From assembly GCA_947453155.1 (NCBI GenBank), contig CANGFE010000025.1:1-33262 (forward strand): DNA of 33,262 nucleotides, read 5' to 3'. The notes under the pieces are model-generated. The model was given only the letters and a program-made list of their open reading frames with translations, was not told the DNA's origin and did no database searches. Numbering within the stretch: position 1 is the stretch's first letter; the number at the start of each line of letters is the position of its first letter. Shown here piece by piece: positions 1-9,021 of the stretch. The translations under genes were made by a program, and so were the position numbers. The DNA comes from Beijerinckiaceae bacterium. Lineage in GTDB: Bacteria; Pseudomonadota; Alphaproteobacteria; Rhizobiales; Beijerinckiaceae.

Positions 1-19
1 AGCCTCAAGTAATCCTCGC

Positions 20-52
20 CGCCGCAGGGTTTTTTCTGCTAATTCTGCGGCG
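20..52. repeat. Inverted repeat abutting the priA start
   Basis: CGCCGCAG at 20-27 and CTGCGGCG at 45-52 are perfect 8-base arms around a 17-base loop that contains a T-run. The 3' arm touches the priA ATG at 53. It could be a leader hairpin affecting priA initiation, or the remains of a terminator of an upstream gene outside the window. No T-tract follows the stem on the plus strand, so a terminator reading is weak. Confidence 0.3.
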
Positions 53-2284
53 ATGACGGACGCTGGACACAAAGGGGCGTCGGTCGCCGACGTCCTGACA
101 CCCGTCGCGGTCGATACAGCCTATTCCTACAAAATTCCCGCCGGGCTCGATCTTGCGCCCGGCGATTTTGTCACCGTGCCGTTGGGCACGCGTGAAGTGA
201 CCGGCGTTGTCTGGTCGCTCAGTGACAAAGGCGGCGGCAATCTCAAAACCATTATCGACAAGCGCGATCTGCCGCGCCTGCGCGAGCCTTTGCGCCGCTT
301 TGTCGATTGGGTTGCGCATTGGACGCTGGCCCCGCGCGGCATGGTTTTGCGCATGGGCATTCGTGCGCCCGATGCCGCTGGCCCCGAGCCTGTGCGCATT
401 GGTGTGCGCCTGACCGACAAACGGCCAGAGCGCATCACGCCGGCACGTGCGCGTGTTCTCAAAGCGGCAGAAGATGGCTTTGCCCGATCGAAGTCGGCCT
501 TGGCAGAACTTGCCGCTTGTTCGGTCAGTGTCATCGACACGCTGATTGATGAAGGCACGCTCGAAGCGCTCTCGCTGCCGCCCGAACCTGTTGCTTTGCC
601 GCCTGATACACATCACGCGCAAGTGGAGCTGGAAGCCAACCAGCGCGCAGCAGCAGAAACCTTGCGCGAGAGCGTTGCAGCAAAAACGTTTTCCGTCACT
701 TTGCTCGAAGGCGTGACGGGCTCTGGCAAAACGGAAGTTTATTTTGAAGCTGTAGCAGCCGCCCTTGAAAGCGGGCGGCAGGCTTTGATCCTGATGCCGG
801 AAATTGCACTCACCGCGCAATTTCTTGATCGCTTTGCCGCACGCTTTGGGGCACGCCCTGCCGAATGGCACTCCGGTGTGGCGTCCCGCAAACGCTCGCG
901 CATCTGGACAGGTGTGGCGGATGGCAGTGTGAAAGTTGTGGCGGGCGCCCGCTCGGCGCTGTTTCTGCCCTTTGAAAATCTCGGCGCCATTATCGTCGAT
1001 GAAGAGCATGAAGCAGCTTACAAGCAGGATGATGGCGTCTCCTATCATGCGCGCGATATGGCGGTGGTGCGCGGGCGCATTGAGAGTGCGGCTGTTATTC
1101 TAGCTTCTGCCACGCCCTCCATCGAAACGCGCGTCAATGCGCAGCAGGGCCGCTACAAGCATGTAAAACTGGAATCGCGCTTTGGTGGCCGCACCATGCC
1201 CGAGATCACTTGTGTCGATTTGCGCAAAGATGCACCCGCACGCGGCAAATGGATTGCACCGCGACTCGCGGAAGCTGTGAAAGAAACCGTGGCGCGCGGC
1301 GAGCAAGCTTTGCTCTTCCTCAATCGGCGCGGCTATGCGCCCCTCACTTTGTGCCGCGATTGCGGACATCGCTTTCAATGTCCCGATTGCACGGCTTGGC
1401 TGGTCGAACATCGCTTCCGCAAAGCGCTTGTGTGCCACCATTGCGGACATATTGAACGGCGCCCCGATGCCTGCCCGAAATGCGAAGGGGTCGATACGCT
1501 CACCGCTTGCGGGCCGGGTGTGGAGCGTCTCGCGGAAGAGGCAAAAGAGCTTTTCCCTGATGCGCGCGTGCTCACGCTCTCTTCCGATTTTCCTGGCGGC
1601 ACGGAGCGTATGCGCTCTGAGCTTGATGCTGTCGCCAATGGCGCTTGCGATATTGTTATTGGCACACAGCTGGTCGCCAAGGGACATAATTTTCCGCTGA
1701 TGACACTCGTCGGTGTGGTCGACGCCGATGTCGGCCTCTCCAATGGTGATCCGCGGGCGGCCGAGCGCACGTTCCAATTGATGCAACAAGTCACGGGGCG
1801 TGCGGGGCGTTTCGACAAGCCAGGACGCGGCATGTTGCAGACCTATCAGCCCGAACATCCGGTTATTCGCGCTTTGCTCTCGGGCGATGCCGAGCGTTTT
1901 TACGAAGAAGAAACCCAACAGCGGCGCAATGCGGGCCTGCCGCCATTCGGCCGCTTGGCAGCAATCATTGTCTCAGGAAATGATCGGGCCTCAGCTGAAA
2001 ATCATGCACGCGCCTTGATCCGTGCGGCCCATGCCATGCCGAAATCCGACAAGTGGAAACTCTGCGCGCCCGGCGCATTTCCGCAAGATGATGATGTGGC
2101 GCTGCTCGGACCGGCTGAAGCGCCCATTGCTGTTGTGCGCGGGCGCCATCGTTTCCGCCTGTTAGTTAAAGCGCCACGCAGCGCCGATTTGCAGGGCTTT
2201 CTGCGCGCCCTCCTCGCCCATGCGCCGCCCGATCGCGCAGGCGTGCGCACGCAAGTGGATGTCGATCCGCAGTCGTTTCTCTAG
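53..2284 (+). CDS. priA: Primosomal protein N' (replication restart helicase PriA)
   Basis: PriA is a superfamily 2 3'-to-5' DNA helicase. It recognises stalled or collapsed forks and reloads the replicative helicase in the cytoplasm. The 743-residue product has the N-terminal DNA-binding start (VADVLTPVAVDTAYSY), Walker A GVTGSGKTEVY, a DEEH Walker B box (VDEEHEAAY), and a cysteine-rich zinc region of paired C-x2-C motifs (LCRDC, CPDC, CHHC, CPKC) inserted between helicase motifs, which is diagnostic for PriA. The helicase C-terminal motif QVTGRAGR is present. Length is normal for the family. The ATG at 53 is preceded by no clear Shine-Dalgarno, but it places the conserved N-terminus about 10 residues in, as in relatives. 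The gene is convergent with argJ. Confidence 0.97.
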   Translation: MTDAGHKGASVADVLTPVAVDTAYSYKIPAGLDLAPGDFVTVPLGTREVTGVVWSLSDKGGGNLKTIIDKRDLPRLREPLRRFVDWVAHWTLAPRGMVLRMGIRAPDAAGPEPVRIGVRLTDKRPERITPARARVLKAAEDGFARSKSALAELAACSVSVIDTLIDEGTLEALSLPPEPVALPPDTHHAQVELEANQRAAAETLRESVAAKTFSVTLLEGVTGSGKTEVYFEAVAAALESGRQALILMPEIALTAQFLDRFAARFGARPAEWHSGVASRKRSRIWTGVADGSVKVVAGARSALFLPFENLGAIIVDEEHEAAYKQDDGVSYHARDMAVVRGRIESAAVILASATPSIETRVNAQQGRYKHVKLESRFGGRTMPEITCVDLRKDAPARGKWIAPRLAEAVKETVARGEQALLFLNRRGYAPLTLCRDCGHRFQCPDCTAWLVEHRFRKALVCHHCGHIERRPDACPKCEGVDTLTACGPGVERLAEEAKELFPDARVLTLSSDFPGGTERMRSELDAVANGACDIVIGTQLVAKGHNFPLMTLVGVVDADVGLSNGDPRAAERTFQLMQQVTGRAGRFDKPGRGMLQTYQPEHPVIRALLSGDAERFYEEETQQRRNAGLPPFGRLAAIIVSGNDRASAENHARALIRAAHAMPKSDKWKLCAPGAFPQDDDVALLGPAEAPIAVVRGRHRFRLLVKAPRSADLQGFLRALLAHAPPDRAGVRTQVDVDPQSFL

Positions 2285-2297
2285 CCCAATCGTCGCG

Positions 2298-2350
2298 GCA
2301 ATCCAGAGGCGATGCGTGAGTCCTCTGGATTGCTTCGCTACGCTCGCAAT
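2298..2350. repeat. REP-like palindromic element between priA and argJ
   Basis: Two perfect 12-base arms (GCAATCCAGAGG at 2298-2309, CCTCTGGATTGC at 2322-2333) flank a 12-base loop. A second, smaller stem-loop shares the right arm (ATTGC 2329-2333 with GCAAT 2346-2350). It lies between the converging 3' ends of priA and argJ. The shape and the GATTGC...GCAATGAC theme resemble short interspersed palindromes found in many alphaproteobacterial genomes. I see no second copy in this window. It may also act as a bidirectional transcript end. Confidence 0.6.
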
Positions 2351-2360
2351 GACGGCTGGG

Positions 2361-3608
2361 TTAAGAGCGATAGTCGCCGTTAATGGCGACATATTCCTTG
2401 GTGAGATCGCAGGTCCACACGGTCCATGAGGCTTTGCCAACGCCAACGTTGACGCGCATGTCGATCTTCTCGCCCTTCATATAGGCGGAGACTTTCGCTT
2501 CATCATAAGACAGATCACGCAGGCCCTTATTGGCGACGCGGAAATCGCCAAACCAAATAGCGAGCTTGTCGCGATCGGCTTTTTCGCCAGCCTTGCCGAC
2601 AGCGGCAACCACGCGGCCCCAATTGGCATCCTCACCCGCAATGGCGGTTTTCACCAAAGGTGAATTGGCAATCGACAGGCCGATCTTCTTGGCAGCTGCA
2701 GCGCTGGCGGCGCCCTCGACGTGGATTTCCACGAATTTGCGGCAGCCTTCACCATCGCGCACGACTTGATGGGCGAGGTCGAGCAGCAAAGCATCGAGTG
2801 CTTTTTTGAACGCTGCCAGACGGCGATCCGTCGCCGAAGCAATTTTCGGGCAACCACGCTTGGCAGCTGCGCCCGTTGCAAAGAGCATCAGCGTGTCAGA
2901 GGTCGATGTATCACTATCAACTGTGATGGAATTAAAAGAACCCGCCACAGATTTCGAAAGCAAAGCCTGCAAAGCGCTTGCGGCAATCGGAGCATCCGTG
3001 AAAACGAAAGACAGCATGGTCGCCATATCGGGGGCAATCATGCCTGCACCCTTGGCCATGCCATTGATCGTCACCGATACGCCACCGATCTCGCAAGTGG
3101 CGGTGGCGACTTTCGGAAAAGTATCCGTTGTCATAATCGCGCGCGCAGCGTCGAGAATACCTTCGGGCGCAGCTTTTTTCACGAGCTTGTCGAGCACGCC
3201 TTCAAATTTCGTTGCATCCAGCGGCTCGCCAATCACACCAGTGGAGGCCAGAAAAATCTCGCCCGCTGTTGCGCCTGTTGCTTTGGAGGCAATCTGCGCG
3301 GTGAGCTTGGTGGAAGCGACACCATTCTTGCCGGTAAAAGCATTGGCATTGCCGGAATTGACAACAAGCGCGCGCGCCTTGCCGCCTTTCAATTTCGAGC
3401 GGCACCAATCCACAGGCGCCGACGGGCATTTCGACTTGGTGAAAACACCCGCAACTTGCGTGCCCTTGTCGAGCAAAGCCAGCATGACATCGGTGCGGCC
3501 CTTGTAGCGAATGCCGGCTTCGGCGGTCGAAAAACGCACGCCTTCAATCGGCGGGCAATCGACATAGGATTTGGGCGCAAGCGGAGAGAGCGGAGCGGCT
3601 TTGGCCAT
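2361..3608 (-). CDS. argJ: Bifunctional glutamate N-acetyltransferase / amino-acid acetyltransferase (ornithine acetyltransferase)
   Basis: ArgJ recycles the acetyl group from N-acetylornithine to glutamate in the cyclic arginine pathway; in bifunctional members it also uses acetyl-CoA. The product is 415 residues. The autoproteolysis site is clear: [16 protein letters not shown], with the new N-terminal nucleophile Thr about residue 197 after Ala196. The family consensus usually has Asn where Asp194 stands here. The oxyanion-type segment STGVIGEPL lies near residues 122-130. The start is taken at ATG 3608 (MAKAAPLSP); a possible start nine codons upstream adds residues not typical of the family. 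It sits downstream of the parvulin gene on the same strand, but a strong terminator separates the two, so argJ probably has its own promoter. Confidence 0.96.
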   Translation of the reverse strand: MAKAAPLSPLAPKSYVDCPPIEGVRFSTAEAGIRYKGRTDVMLALLDKGTQVAGVFTKSKCPSAPVDWCRSKLKGGKARALVVNSGNANAFTGKNGVASTKLTAQIASKATGATAGEIFLASTGVIGEPLDATKFEGVLDKLVKKAAPEGILDAARAIMTTDTFPKVATATCEIGGVSVTINGMAKGAGMIAPDMATMLSFVFTDAPIAASALQALLSKSVAGSFNSITVDSDTSTSDTLMLFATGAAAKRGCPKIASATDRRLAAFKKALDALLLDLAHQVVRDGEGCRKFVEIHVEGAASAAAAKKIGLSIANSPLVKTAIAGEDANWGRVVAAVGKAGEKADRDKLAIWFGDFRVANKGLRDLSYDEAKVSAYMKGEKIDMRVNVGVGKASWTVWTCDLTKEYVAINGDYRS

Positions 3609-3666
3609 GGGTGTCCTGCTGACTTTGAAAACCAATTGGGCGGCAACTTAAGCAAAGCTTCATGAC

Positions 3667-3700
3667 AAAAAAACCTCGCTGAACGGGCCAGCGAGGTTTT
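3667..3700 (-). terminator. Rho-independent terminator of the parvulin gene
   Basis: A 12-base perfect stem (3670-3681 with 3689-3700, core AACCTCGCTG/CAGCGAGGTT) encloses a 7-base loop. Read on the minus strand it is followed by seven Ts (complement of 3667-3673). It stands just after the stop of the isomerase gene and before argJ. Confidence 0.9.
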
Positions 3701-3721
3701 TCAGGGGATGGCGTAAGGCCT

Positions 3722-4555
3722 TTATTTTTTCGGTGCGGGGGCTGGCACCGGAGCAGGACCAGCTTCCGGCTTCTCGACCTTTGCACCCTCGCGCAATTTT
3801 AGGATGCGATCATCCTGCGCTTTTTGAGCGACATAGGATTTGACCTGTTCTTTCACCGCCTCAAAAGCGGGGAACGTTTTGGCGCGCTTGTCTTCGAGCT
3901 TGATCACATGCCAGCCGAACTGGCTCTTCACCGGATCGGAGATCTGGCCCTTTTCCAGCTTGAAGGCTGCGGTTGAGAATTCCGGCACCATGCGGTCGGC
4001 GCTGAACCAGCCCAGATCGCCGCCCTTAGAGCCGGGGTCCTTCGAGACTTCATCGGCGACTTTGGCAAAATCTTCACCCGCCTTGAGACGGCGCAGCACC
4101 GCTTTGGCCTCTTCTTCGCTCGCCACGAGAATGTGACGAGCCTTGGCCTCGGTCTCCGCCTTCTGCTGGCCTGCGACCTCATCATAGACGCGGCGCAATT
4201 CGGCATCGGTCGAGGCATCGCGGCCGATCTTCTCGTAGAGACCGTTCATCAGGGCCTTGTCACGCTGATAGGCGAGGCGGCGGGCAAAGTCGGCGCCCTC
4301 GGCTAGTTTTTCAGCCTCAGCCTGGCGCGCAGCAATGCGCATATCAATAAGGAATTCAAGGACATAGGTCTCTTGATCCATGGGCGGGACCTGCGCCAGA
4401 GCGCCCCCCATATCCTCCATGGCGATCTTCACATCCTCATCCGTGATCTCGGCGCCATTGACCTTGGCCAGCACCTTGGCCTGAGCCACGGGGGCTGCCA
4501 TCAGCGCAGCGGCGAAAAGGGCTGCGCCAAGCGCGCGAGCGGGGCGGAATGTCAT
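3722..4555 (-). CDS. Periplasmic parvulin-type peptidyl-prolyl cis-trans isomerase
   Basis: This is a secreted foldase that catalyses proline isomerisation in exported proteins. The 277-residue product starts with a typical signal peptide (basic MTFRPAR, hydrophobic stretch, AQA cleavage near residue 26). A SurA/PrsA-like helical N-terminal region follows (about 30-130), then a PpiC/rotamase domain from KARHILVASEEEA (about 138) to GWHVIKLEDKR (about 225). Hallmarks are DPGSKGGDLGWFSADRMVPEF and the GWH motif. The C-terminus is a short Pro/Ala/Lys tail. It is transcribed divergently from secA across 329 bases, an arrangement I recall from other Rhizobiales; it fits a joint role in export and folding. 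Not SurA, which carries two parvulin domains. Confidence 0.92.
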   Translation of the reverse strand: MTFRPARALGAALFAAALMAAPVAQAKVLAKVNGAEITDEDVKIAMEDMGGALAQVPPMDQETYVLEFLIDMRIAARQAEAEKLAEGADFARRLAYQRDKALMNGLYEKIGRDASTDAELRRVYDEVAGQQKAETEAKARHILVASEEEAKAVLRRLKAGEDFAKVADEVSKDPGSKGGDLGWFSADRMVPEFSTAAFKLEKGQISDPVKSQFGWHVIKLEDKRAKTFPAFEAVKEQVKSYVAQKAQDDRILKLREGAKVEKPEAGPAPVPAPAPKK

Positions 4556-4682
4556 AAAGAATCTCCATCAGCGGGCCATCCCCGCATTTTCGGCGCGTAA
4601 ATTGGTCGAAACAGCGCGCTGAAGCAAGGCAAAAGGGGGCTTTGGCAGAGGGCCAACAAGGCTTTGCGCAGAGCCCGTTACA

Positions 4683-4711
4683 TTGACAAGGCAGGGGGTC
4701 GCTCTTATCTC
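4683..4711 (+). promoter_or_regulatory. Candidate sigma70-type promoter for secA
   Basis: A perfect -35 box TTGACA lies at 4683-4688. After a 17-base spacer there is a weak -10-like TATCTC at 4706-4711. A transcript from here would have a leader of about 165-170 bases before the secA ATG. Only the -35 is strong. Confidence 0.45.
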
Positions 4712-4794
4712 TCGGCCAGTCATTTTCCGCCCTTGCGCCTGGCAAAATGCTGATCCTGAAAGGGTCGGAAAATCAGGCGTTTTGGCGATATTCC

Positions 4795-4865
4795 GGCCCA
4801 GCAGGGCCAGATGCCAGGACGCTCGCGTCCGGGCGCCGCCGGGAGCGCCGCAGTGGCGGTCTCCC
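4795..4865 (+). promoter_or_regulatory. Structured secA 5' leader (three consecutive stem-loops)
   Basis: There are three adjacent inverted repeats. GGCCC 4795-4799 pairs with GGGCC 4804-4808. GGACGC 4817-4822 pairs with GCGTCC 4825-4830. GGGAGCGCC pairs with GGCGgtCTCCC near 4841-4865. They lie between the candidate promoter and the secA ATG. Such a leader could regulate secA translation. This is inference from base pairing by eye; no folding was computed. Confidence 0.4.
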
Positions 4866-4884
4866 GACGCAGAAAGGTCTTTGG

Positions 4885-7632
4885 ATGTTCGGTGTAATTG
4901 CGAAGAAGATTTTCGGCTCGGCCAATGACCGCCGGCTCAAAACCTATGCCCCGAAAGTTCTGGCCATTGCCGCGCTCGAAGCAGAAATCCAAAAACTCTC
5001 CGACGACGAATTGCGCGCGCGCACGGATTCCTTCCGCGCCGAACTGGCTGCCGGCAAGACGCTCGATGATCTTCTGATCCCCGCTTTTGCGACTGTGCGC
5101 GAAGCCGCACGCCGCGTGCTCGGCCAACGCCATTTCGATGTGCAGATGATCGGCGGCATGGTGTTGCATGAAGGCGCCATTGCCGAAATGCGCACTGGTG
5201 AAGGCAAGACGCTTGTTGCGACACTCGCCACCTATCTCAATGCGCTCGACGGCAAGGGCGTGCATGTCGTTACCGTCAACGATTATCTGGCGCGTCGTGA
5301 CGCCGAATGGATGGGCCGCGTCTACAAATTTCTCGGCCTGACCGTTGGCATCATCGTGCATGGTCTCGATGATGAACAGCGCCGCGAGGCTTATGCCTGC
5401 GACATCACTTACGGCACGAATAACGAATTCGGCTTCGACTATCTGCGCGACAATATGAAATATGAGCTCGGGCAGATGGTCCAGCGCGGCCATGCCTTTG
5501 CGATTGTCGACGAAGTGGATTCGATCCTCGTCGATGAAGCGCGCACACCACTCATCATTTCCGGCCCGTCAGATGACAAGTCGGACCTTTATAATTCCAT
5601 CGATAAGCTCATCCCGAGCCTCGTTGCAGAAGATTTTGAGCTCGATGAAAAACAACGCACCGTCAATCTGACGGAAGCGGGCAATGAACATATTGAAGAG
5701 CTGCTGCGCGGCACTGGCATGTTGCAAGAAGGCTCGCTCTATGAAGCGGCCAATGTGACGATTGTTCATCACGTCCAGCAGGCGCTCAAAGCACATAAGC
5801 TGTTCCAGCGCGACAAGGATTATATTGTCCGCAACAATGAAGTCGTGATCATCGACGAATTCACTGGACGTATGATGCCGGGGCGCCGCTATTCGGAAGG
5901 CCTGCATCAGGCTTTGGAAGCGAAAGAAAGCGTGCAGGTTCAACCTGAGAATGTGACGCTCGCTTCCATCACCTTCCAGAATTACTTCCGCCTCTACAAG
6001 AAGCTGGCCGGCATGACCGGCACCGCGGCGACAGAAGCGGATGAGTTTGCTGAAATCTACAATCTCGATGTGGTCGAAATCCCGACCAACCGCCCGGTGC
6101 AGCGTCTCGACGAAGATGACGAAGTCTATCGCTCGGAGCCCGAAAAGCTGAAAGCCATTGTGCGCGAGATTGAAGCGGCCAGCGAGAAGATGCAGCCGAT
6201 GCTGGTCGGCACGACCTCGATTGAAAAATCCGAGCAGCTCGCCAGCTTCCTCGTTTCGCAGGGCTATAAGCAAATCGACTTTGCCGAAGCTTCCGCTTTG
6301 CAGAAGCTTTATGTCGGCGCACGCTCGGGCAAACCCTCAAAACTCTTTGCCGTGCTCAATGCGCGTTTCCATGAACAGGAAGCCTATATTGTGGCCGAAG
6401 CGGGTGTGCCCGGCGCCATTACGGTTGCCACCAATATGGCAGGCCGCGGCACTGACATTCAGCTCGGCGGCAATGTCGAAATGCGTGTGAGCCAAGAATG
6501 CGGCACGCTGGAAGGCGATGCGCGCGTCAAGAAAGAAGCCGAGATCCGCGAAGAAGTCGCGAAGTTCAAGGATATGGCGCTGGCGGCTGGTGGTCTCTAC
6601 ATCATCGGCACGGAACGCCACGAAAGCCGCCGCATCGACAACCAGCTGCGTGGTCGCGGTGGCCGTCAGGGTGATCCGGGCCGCTCAAAATTCTTCTTGT
6701 CGCTGCAAGATGATCTGATGCGCATCTTCGGCTCAGATCGCATGGATTCGATGCTGGTGAAACTTGGTCTCAAAGAAGATGAGGCCATTATCCATCCGTG
6801 GATCAACAAGGCGCTGGAAAAAGCGCAGCAGAAAGTGGAAGCGCGCAATTTCGATACGCGCAAAAACATTCTGAAATACGACAATGTCATGAACGACCAG
6901 CGCAAGGTGGTCTTCGAGCAGCGCCGCGAAATGATGGCGCAGGAATCGCTCGAAGAGACCATCGGCGATATGCGCGCCAATGCCATTGATGATTTGGTCG
7001 CTCGCCACATGCCGCCCGATTCCTATCCCGAAACTTGGGCGGTGGCTGATCTCGCTGAAGACGTGCGCACGCTTCTGAATCTGGAACTTCCCATCGCTGA
7101 TTGGGCGAAGGAAGAAGGCATTGGTTCGGAAGAAATGGCCGAGCGCCTGCACAAGGCTTCGGATGAGTCCTACGCAGCGCGCATGGAACGCAACACACCG
7201 GACGTGATGCGCTATGTCGAAAAACAAATCTGCCTGCAGGTCCTCGATCATTATTGGCGCGAACATTTGGTCATGCTCGACCATTTGCGCCAAGTGATCG
7301 GCTGGCGTGGCTATGCGCAGCGTGATCCGCTGAATGAATATAAGTCGGAAGCGTTTGAACTCTTCAACGGCCTGATCAATCGCTGGCACGAAGTCACCAC
7401 GCAGCAATTGATGCGTGTGGAAGTGGCCTTCGATCAGCCCGCTGCTCCGGCTGCCGATGACACGGGCTTGGTGGTTCCGGCTGAAGAGCTCTCGGCCTAT
7501 CCGATCGCCGAAACCAATACGTCCGCGCGCGACCCGAATGACCCTGAAACCTGGGGCCGCGTCAGCCGCAACGAAGCCTGCCCTTGCGGTTCAGGCAAGA
7601 AATACAAGCACTGCCACGGCGTGTTGGCGTAA
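4885..7632 (+). CDS. secA: Preprotein translocase ATPase SecA
   Basis: SecA is the motor that pushes unfolded preproteins through SecYEG. The 915-residue product has Walker A MRTGEGKT (about 102-109), the DEAD-like VDEVDS box (about 208-213), the preprotein cross-linking and scaffold regions, the second nucleotide fold with [10 protein letters not shown] and [10 protein letters not shown], and a C-terminal SEC-C zinc motif C-x-C-x8-CH (Cys899, Cys901, Cys910, His911), which binds SecB and lipids. The start ATG 4885 gives the family N-terminus [12 protein letters not shown]. An in-frame start at 4747 would add 46 unrelated residues and was rejected. Length is normal for alphaproteobacterial SecA. 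Confidence 0.98.
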   Translation: MFGVIAKKIFGSANDRRLKTYAPKVLAIAALEAEIQKLSDDELRARTDSFRAELAAGKTLDDLLIPAFATVREAARRVLGQRHFDVQMIGGMVLHEGAIAEMRTGEGKTLVATLATYLNALDGKGVHVVTVNDYLARRDAEWMGRVYKFLGLTVGIIVHGLDDEQRREAYACDITYGTNNEFGFDYLRDNMKYELGQMVQRGHAFAIVDEVDSILVDEARTPLIISGPSDDKSDLYNSIDKLIPSLVAEDFELDEKQRTVNLTEAGNEHIEELLRGTGMLQEGSLYEAANVTIVHHVQQALKAHKLFQRDKDYIVRNNEVVIIDEFTGRMMPGRRYSEGLHQALEAKESVQVQPENVTLASITFQNYFRLYKKLAGMTGTAATEADEFAEIYNLDVVEIPTNRPVQRLDEDDEVYRSEPEKLKAIVREIEAASEKMQPMLVGTTSIEKSEQLASFLVSQGYKQIDFAEASALQKLYVGARSGKPSKLFAVLNARFHEQEAYIVAEAGVPGAITVATNMAGRGTDIQLGGNVEMRVSQECGTLEGDARVKKEAEIREEVAKFKDMALAAGGLYIIGTERHESRRIDNQLRGRGGRQGDPGRSKFFLSLQDDLMRIFGSDRMDSMLVKLGLKEDEAIIHPWINKALEKAQQKVEARNFDTRKNILKYDNVMNDQRKVVFEQRREMMAQESLEETIGDMRANAIDDLVARHMPPDSYPETWAVADLAEDVRTLLNLELPIADWAKEEGIGSEEMAERLHKASDESYAARMERNTPDVMRYVEKQICLQVLDHYWREHLVMLDHLRQVIGWRGYAQRDPLNEYKSEAFELFNGLINRWHEVTTQQLMRVEVAFDQPAAPAADDTGLVVPAEELSAYPIAETNTSARDPNDPETWGRVSRNEACPCGSGKKYKHCHGVLA

Positions 7633-7655
7633 AGGGCGGCGTTCTAGCCGCCCTT
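7632..7655 (+). terminator. Weak terminator-like hairpin after secA
   Basis: AAGGGCGGC (7632-7640) and GCCGCCCTT (7647-7655) form a perfect 9-base stem with a 6-base loop, starting at the secA stop codon. No long T-tract follows in either direction, so termination may be inefficient or Rho-assisted. Confidence 0.5.
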
Positions 7656-7726
7656 GATAGGGCGCATGATCGCGCCACACGCTGGCATTGCGGATCAGCA
7701 TCACCAGCGCAAAGCCAAAAAAGAGC

Positions 7727-8344
7727 TCACAGCTTCTCAATATAAAGTTGGTAAAGCGGGGCCACGACGACGCGCAATTGGCGGATGTGAATATTGATAA
7801 AGGCGTCAATGGCGCTTTTGGGCATGCGCAAAAGATCAGGCCCACCTGGCAAATTTTCCGACCACAAATAATCATCAAATGCCATCACGCCGCCTTTTCG
7901 CAGCAAGCGAAAGGCCAGCACCGCATCGGCCAAAACATCCGGAGCCTGATGCGAGCCATCAATATAAATAAAATCGAAAAGGCCCTCGTGCCCATGGGTG
8001 AAAAGCTTGGCGAGGGAAATATCCGAACGCTGCTTATGAAGGATGAGCTCCACAGGATGGGGGGTGGATTGGCGAGCCGCTTGTGTGTTTTTTAGAAAAC
8101 GCTGCTCGACCTCAGCCATTTTGACGCCGGCATATTCGCCCGTATCCAGCCACGTATCGATGCAGTGAATCTGACCGCCACGCTGAGCACCAATCGCCTT
8201 GATCAAATAGCACGCGCTCTGGCCTTCAAAACTCCCAACCTCCAGCACACGCTTCGGTTGCAATTGCCGCAGGATCTGATCCCAAACAGCGCGCGCCCCG
8301 AACGACCAACTGTTCGGAAAATCCGGATCGGCAGAATTTGGCAT
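7727..8344 (-). CDS. Class I SAM-dependent methyltransferase (Methyltransf_24-like)
   Basis: A Rossmann-fold methyltransferase of about 205 residues; the substrate is unknown. The SAM-binding motif I is VLEVGSFEGQSA, followed by the acidic-loop HCIDTW. The conserved FDFIYIDGSHQAPDVLAD segment near the middle is typical of the Methyltransf_24/CmcI-like group, which acts on small molecules or glycans. A second acidic motif, GGVMAFDDYLW, follows. The ATG at 8344 is chosen over an in-frame TTG at 8356; neither has a strong Shine-Dalgarno. It is convergent with secA and looks like a single-gene unit. The upstream DNA (about 8360-8395) is A/T-rich, unlike its neighbours, and probably holds its promoter. 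Confidence 0.8.
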   Translation of the reverse strand: MPNSADPDFPNSWSFGARAVWDQILRQLQPKRVLEVGSFEGQSACYLIKAIGAQRGGQIHCIDTWLDTGEYAGVKMAEVEQRFLKNTQAARQSTPHPVELILHKQRSDISLAKLFTHGHEGLFDFIYIDGSHQAPDVLADAVLAFRLLRKGGVMAFDDYLWSENLPGGPDLLRMPKSAIDAFINIHIRQLRVVVAPLYQLYIEKL

Positions 8345-8558
8345 GGTGCTGAACAATCAAAAACGAATGAAAAAAGATTTGGCAAAAAATTTATACCATC
8401 CTACACGCCACTTCCTGTGCGGCAATGCGCTAAATCAACGTCCGGTGCGACGGCTCAAAATGAACGCCAGCTGAACGGCCAAGCCACGCCTTGTTCAGAA
8501 TCGCTCCTGTAATCTCCTGCCAACATCCCGACATCGGGAGAGACGAGGAGACGAGACC

Positions 8559-8912
8559 ATGACCAAGATCCGCACCCTTCTGACAGGCACCATCACGGCG
8601 CTGGCGCTCGGCGCGACGGTTCTGGCCACAGCCACACCAGCTTCAGCCGACTGGCGCGGCAATCGCCGCCACGGTGGCCATGGTGGCGGCAATGGCGGCG
8701 CAATTGCGGCTGGCATTATCGGTGGTCTGGCGCTTGGCGCTCTGGCGGCGGGTGCTGCCCGTGCCGACACACGCCGCAGCTATTATGCACCCGCCCCCGC
8801 TTATGCGCCGGTTGAGAACTATTCCTATGGCGGCTGCTACGACATTGAAAAGCCTGCCTACAATCGCTGGGGCCAGTTTTTGGGCTACCGCCTGGTGACG
8901 GTCTGCGACTGA
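8559..8912 (+). CDS. Small secreted glycine-rich protein of unknown function
   Basis: This 117-residue product begins with a clear signal peptide (MTKIRT, a hydrophobic Ala/Leu/Gly core, cleavage near PASA-DW about residue 31). It continues with a His/Gly-rich patch (RRHGGHGGGNGG) and a hydrophobic Ala/Gly segment (about 47-67), which could be a glycine-zipper-like membrane segment. A Tyr/Pro/Ala region leads to a C-terminus with two cysteines (GGCYDIEKPAYNRW ... VTVCD). Small envelope proteins with this layout are common in Rhizobiales; I recognise no catalytic motif. A GAGACGAGGAGACGAG purine stretch lies just upstream of the ATG. The strong hairpin at 8962 terminates it. Confidence 0.75.
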   Translation: MTKIRTLLTGTITALALGATVLATATPASADWRGNRRHGGHGGGNGGAIAAGIIGGLALGALAAGAARADTRRSYYAPAPAYAPVENYSYGGCYDIEKPAYNRWGQFLGYRLVTVCD

Positions 8913-8961
8913 TAAATTCCTTTGGCTTTCTTTCCGGCTCCCTCCTCGCAGGCCGGAAAAG

Positions 8962-9006
8962 AAAACCCTCCGGGCATCCCCTGAGCCCGGAGGGTTTTTG
9001 TTTTTT
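8962..9006. terminator. Strong bidirectional Rho-independent terminator
   Basis: A perfect 14-base stem (8962-8975 with 8985-8998, core CCCTCCGGGC/GCCCGGAGGG) has A4 on its left and a T-run on its right. It can therefore terminate both the plus-strand gene ending at 8912 and the minus-strand gene ending at 9022. Confidence 0.93.
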
Positions 9007-9021
9007 GAAGACGCGTGCTGC

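Larger units (their letters stand above)
4556..4884. other. Divergent intergenic region between the parvulin gene and secA
   Basis: This 329-base stretch has no gene I can support. It must hold the promoters of both flanking genes. Towards secA I see a sigma70-like site and a run of GC-rich stem-loops, listed separately. An in-frame upstream extension of secA from 4747 exists but is not conserved-looking. Another open frame from TTG 4683 to 4928 overlaps the secA start and is discussed under findings. Confidence 0.6.

Noticed and set aside
5-1048. 347-codon minus-strand frame opposite priA
   Set aside because: Cys/Arg/His-rich antisense translation without domain features; priA is certain.
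2721-3665. 314-codon plus-strand frame opposite argJ
   Set aside because: Mirror of the argJ coding pattern. ArgJ is unmistakable on the minus strand.
4747-4884. 46-residue N-terminal extension of SecA
   Set aside because: The conserved SecA N-terminus starts at 4885; the extension is Gly/Arg-rich and lies over the hairpin leader.
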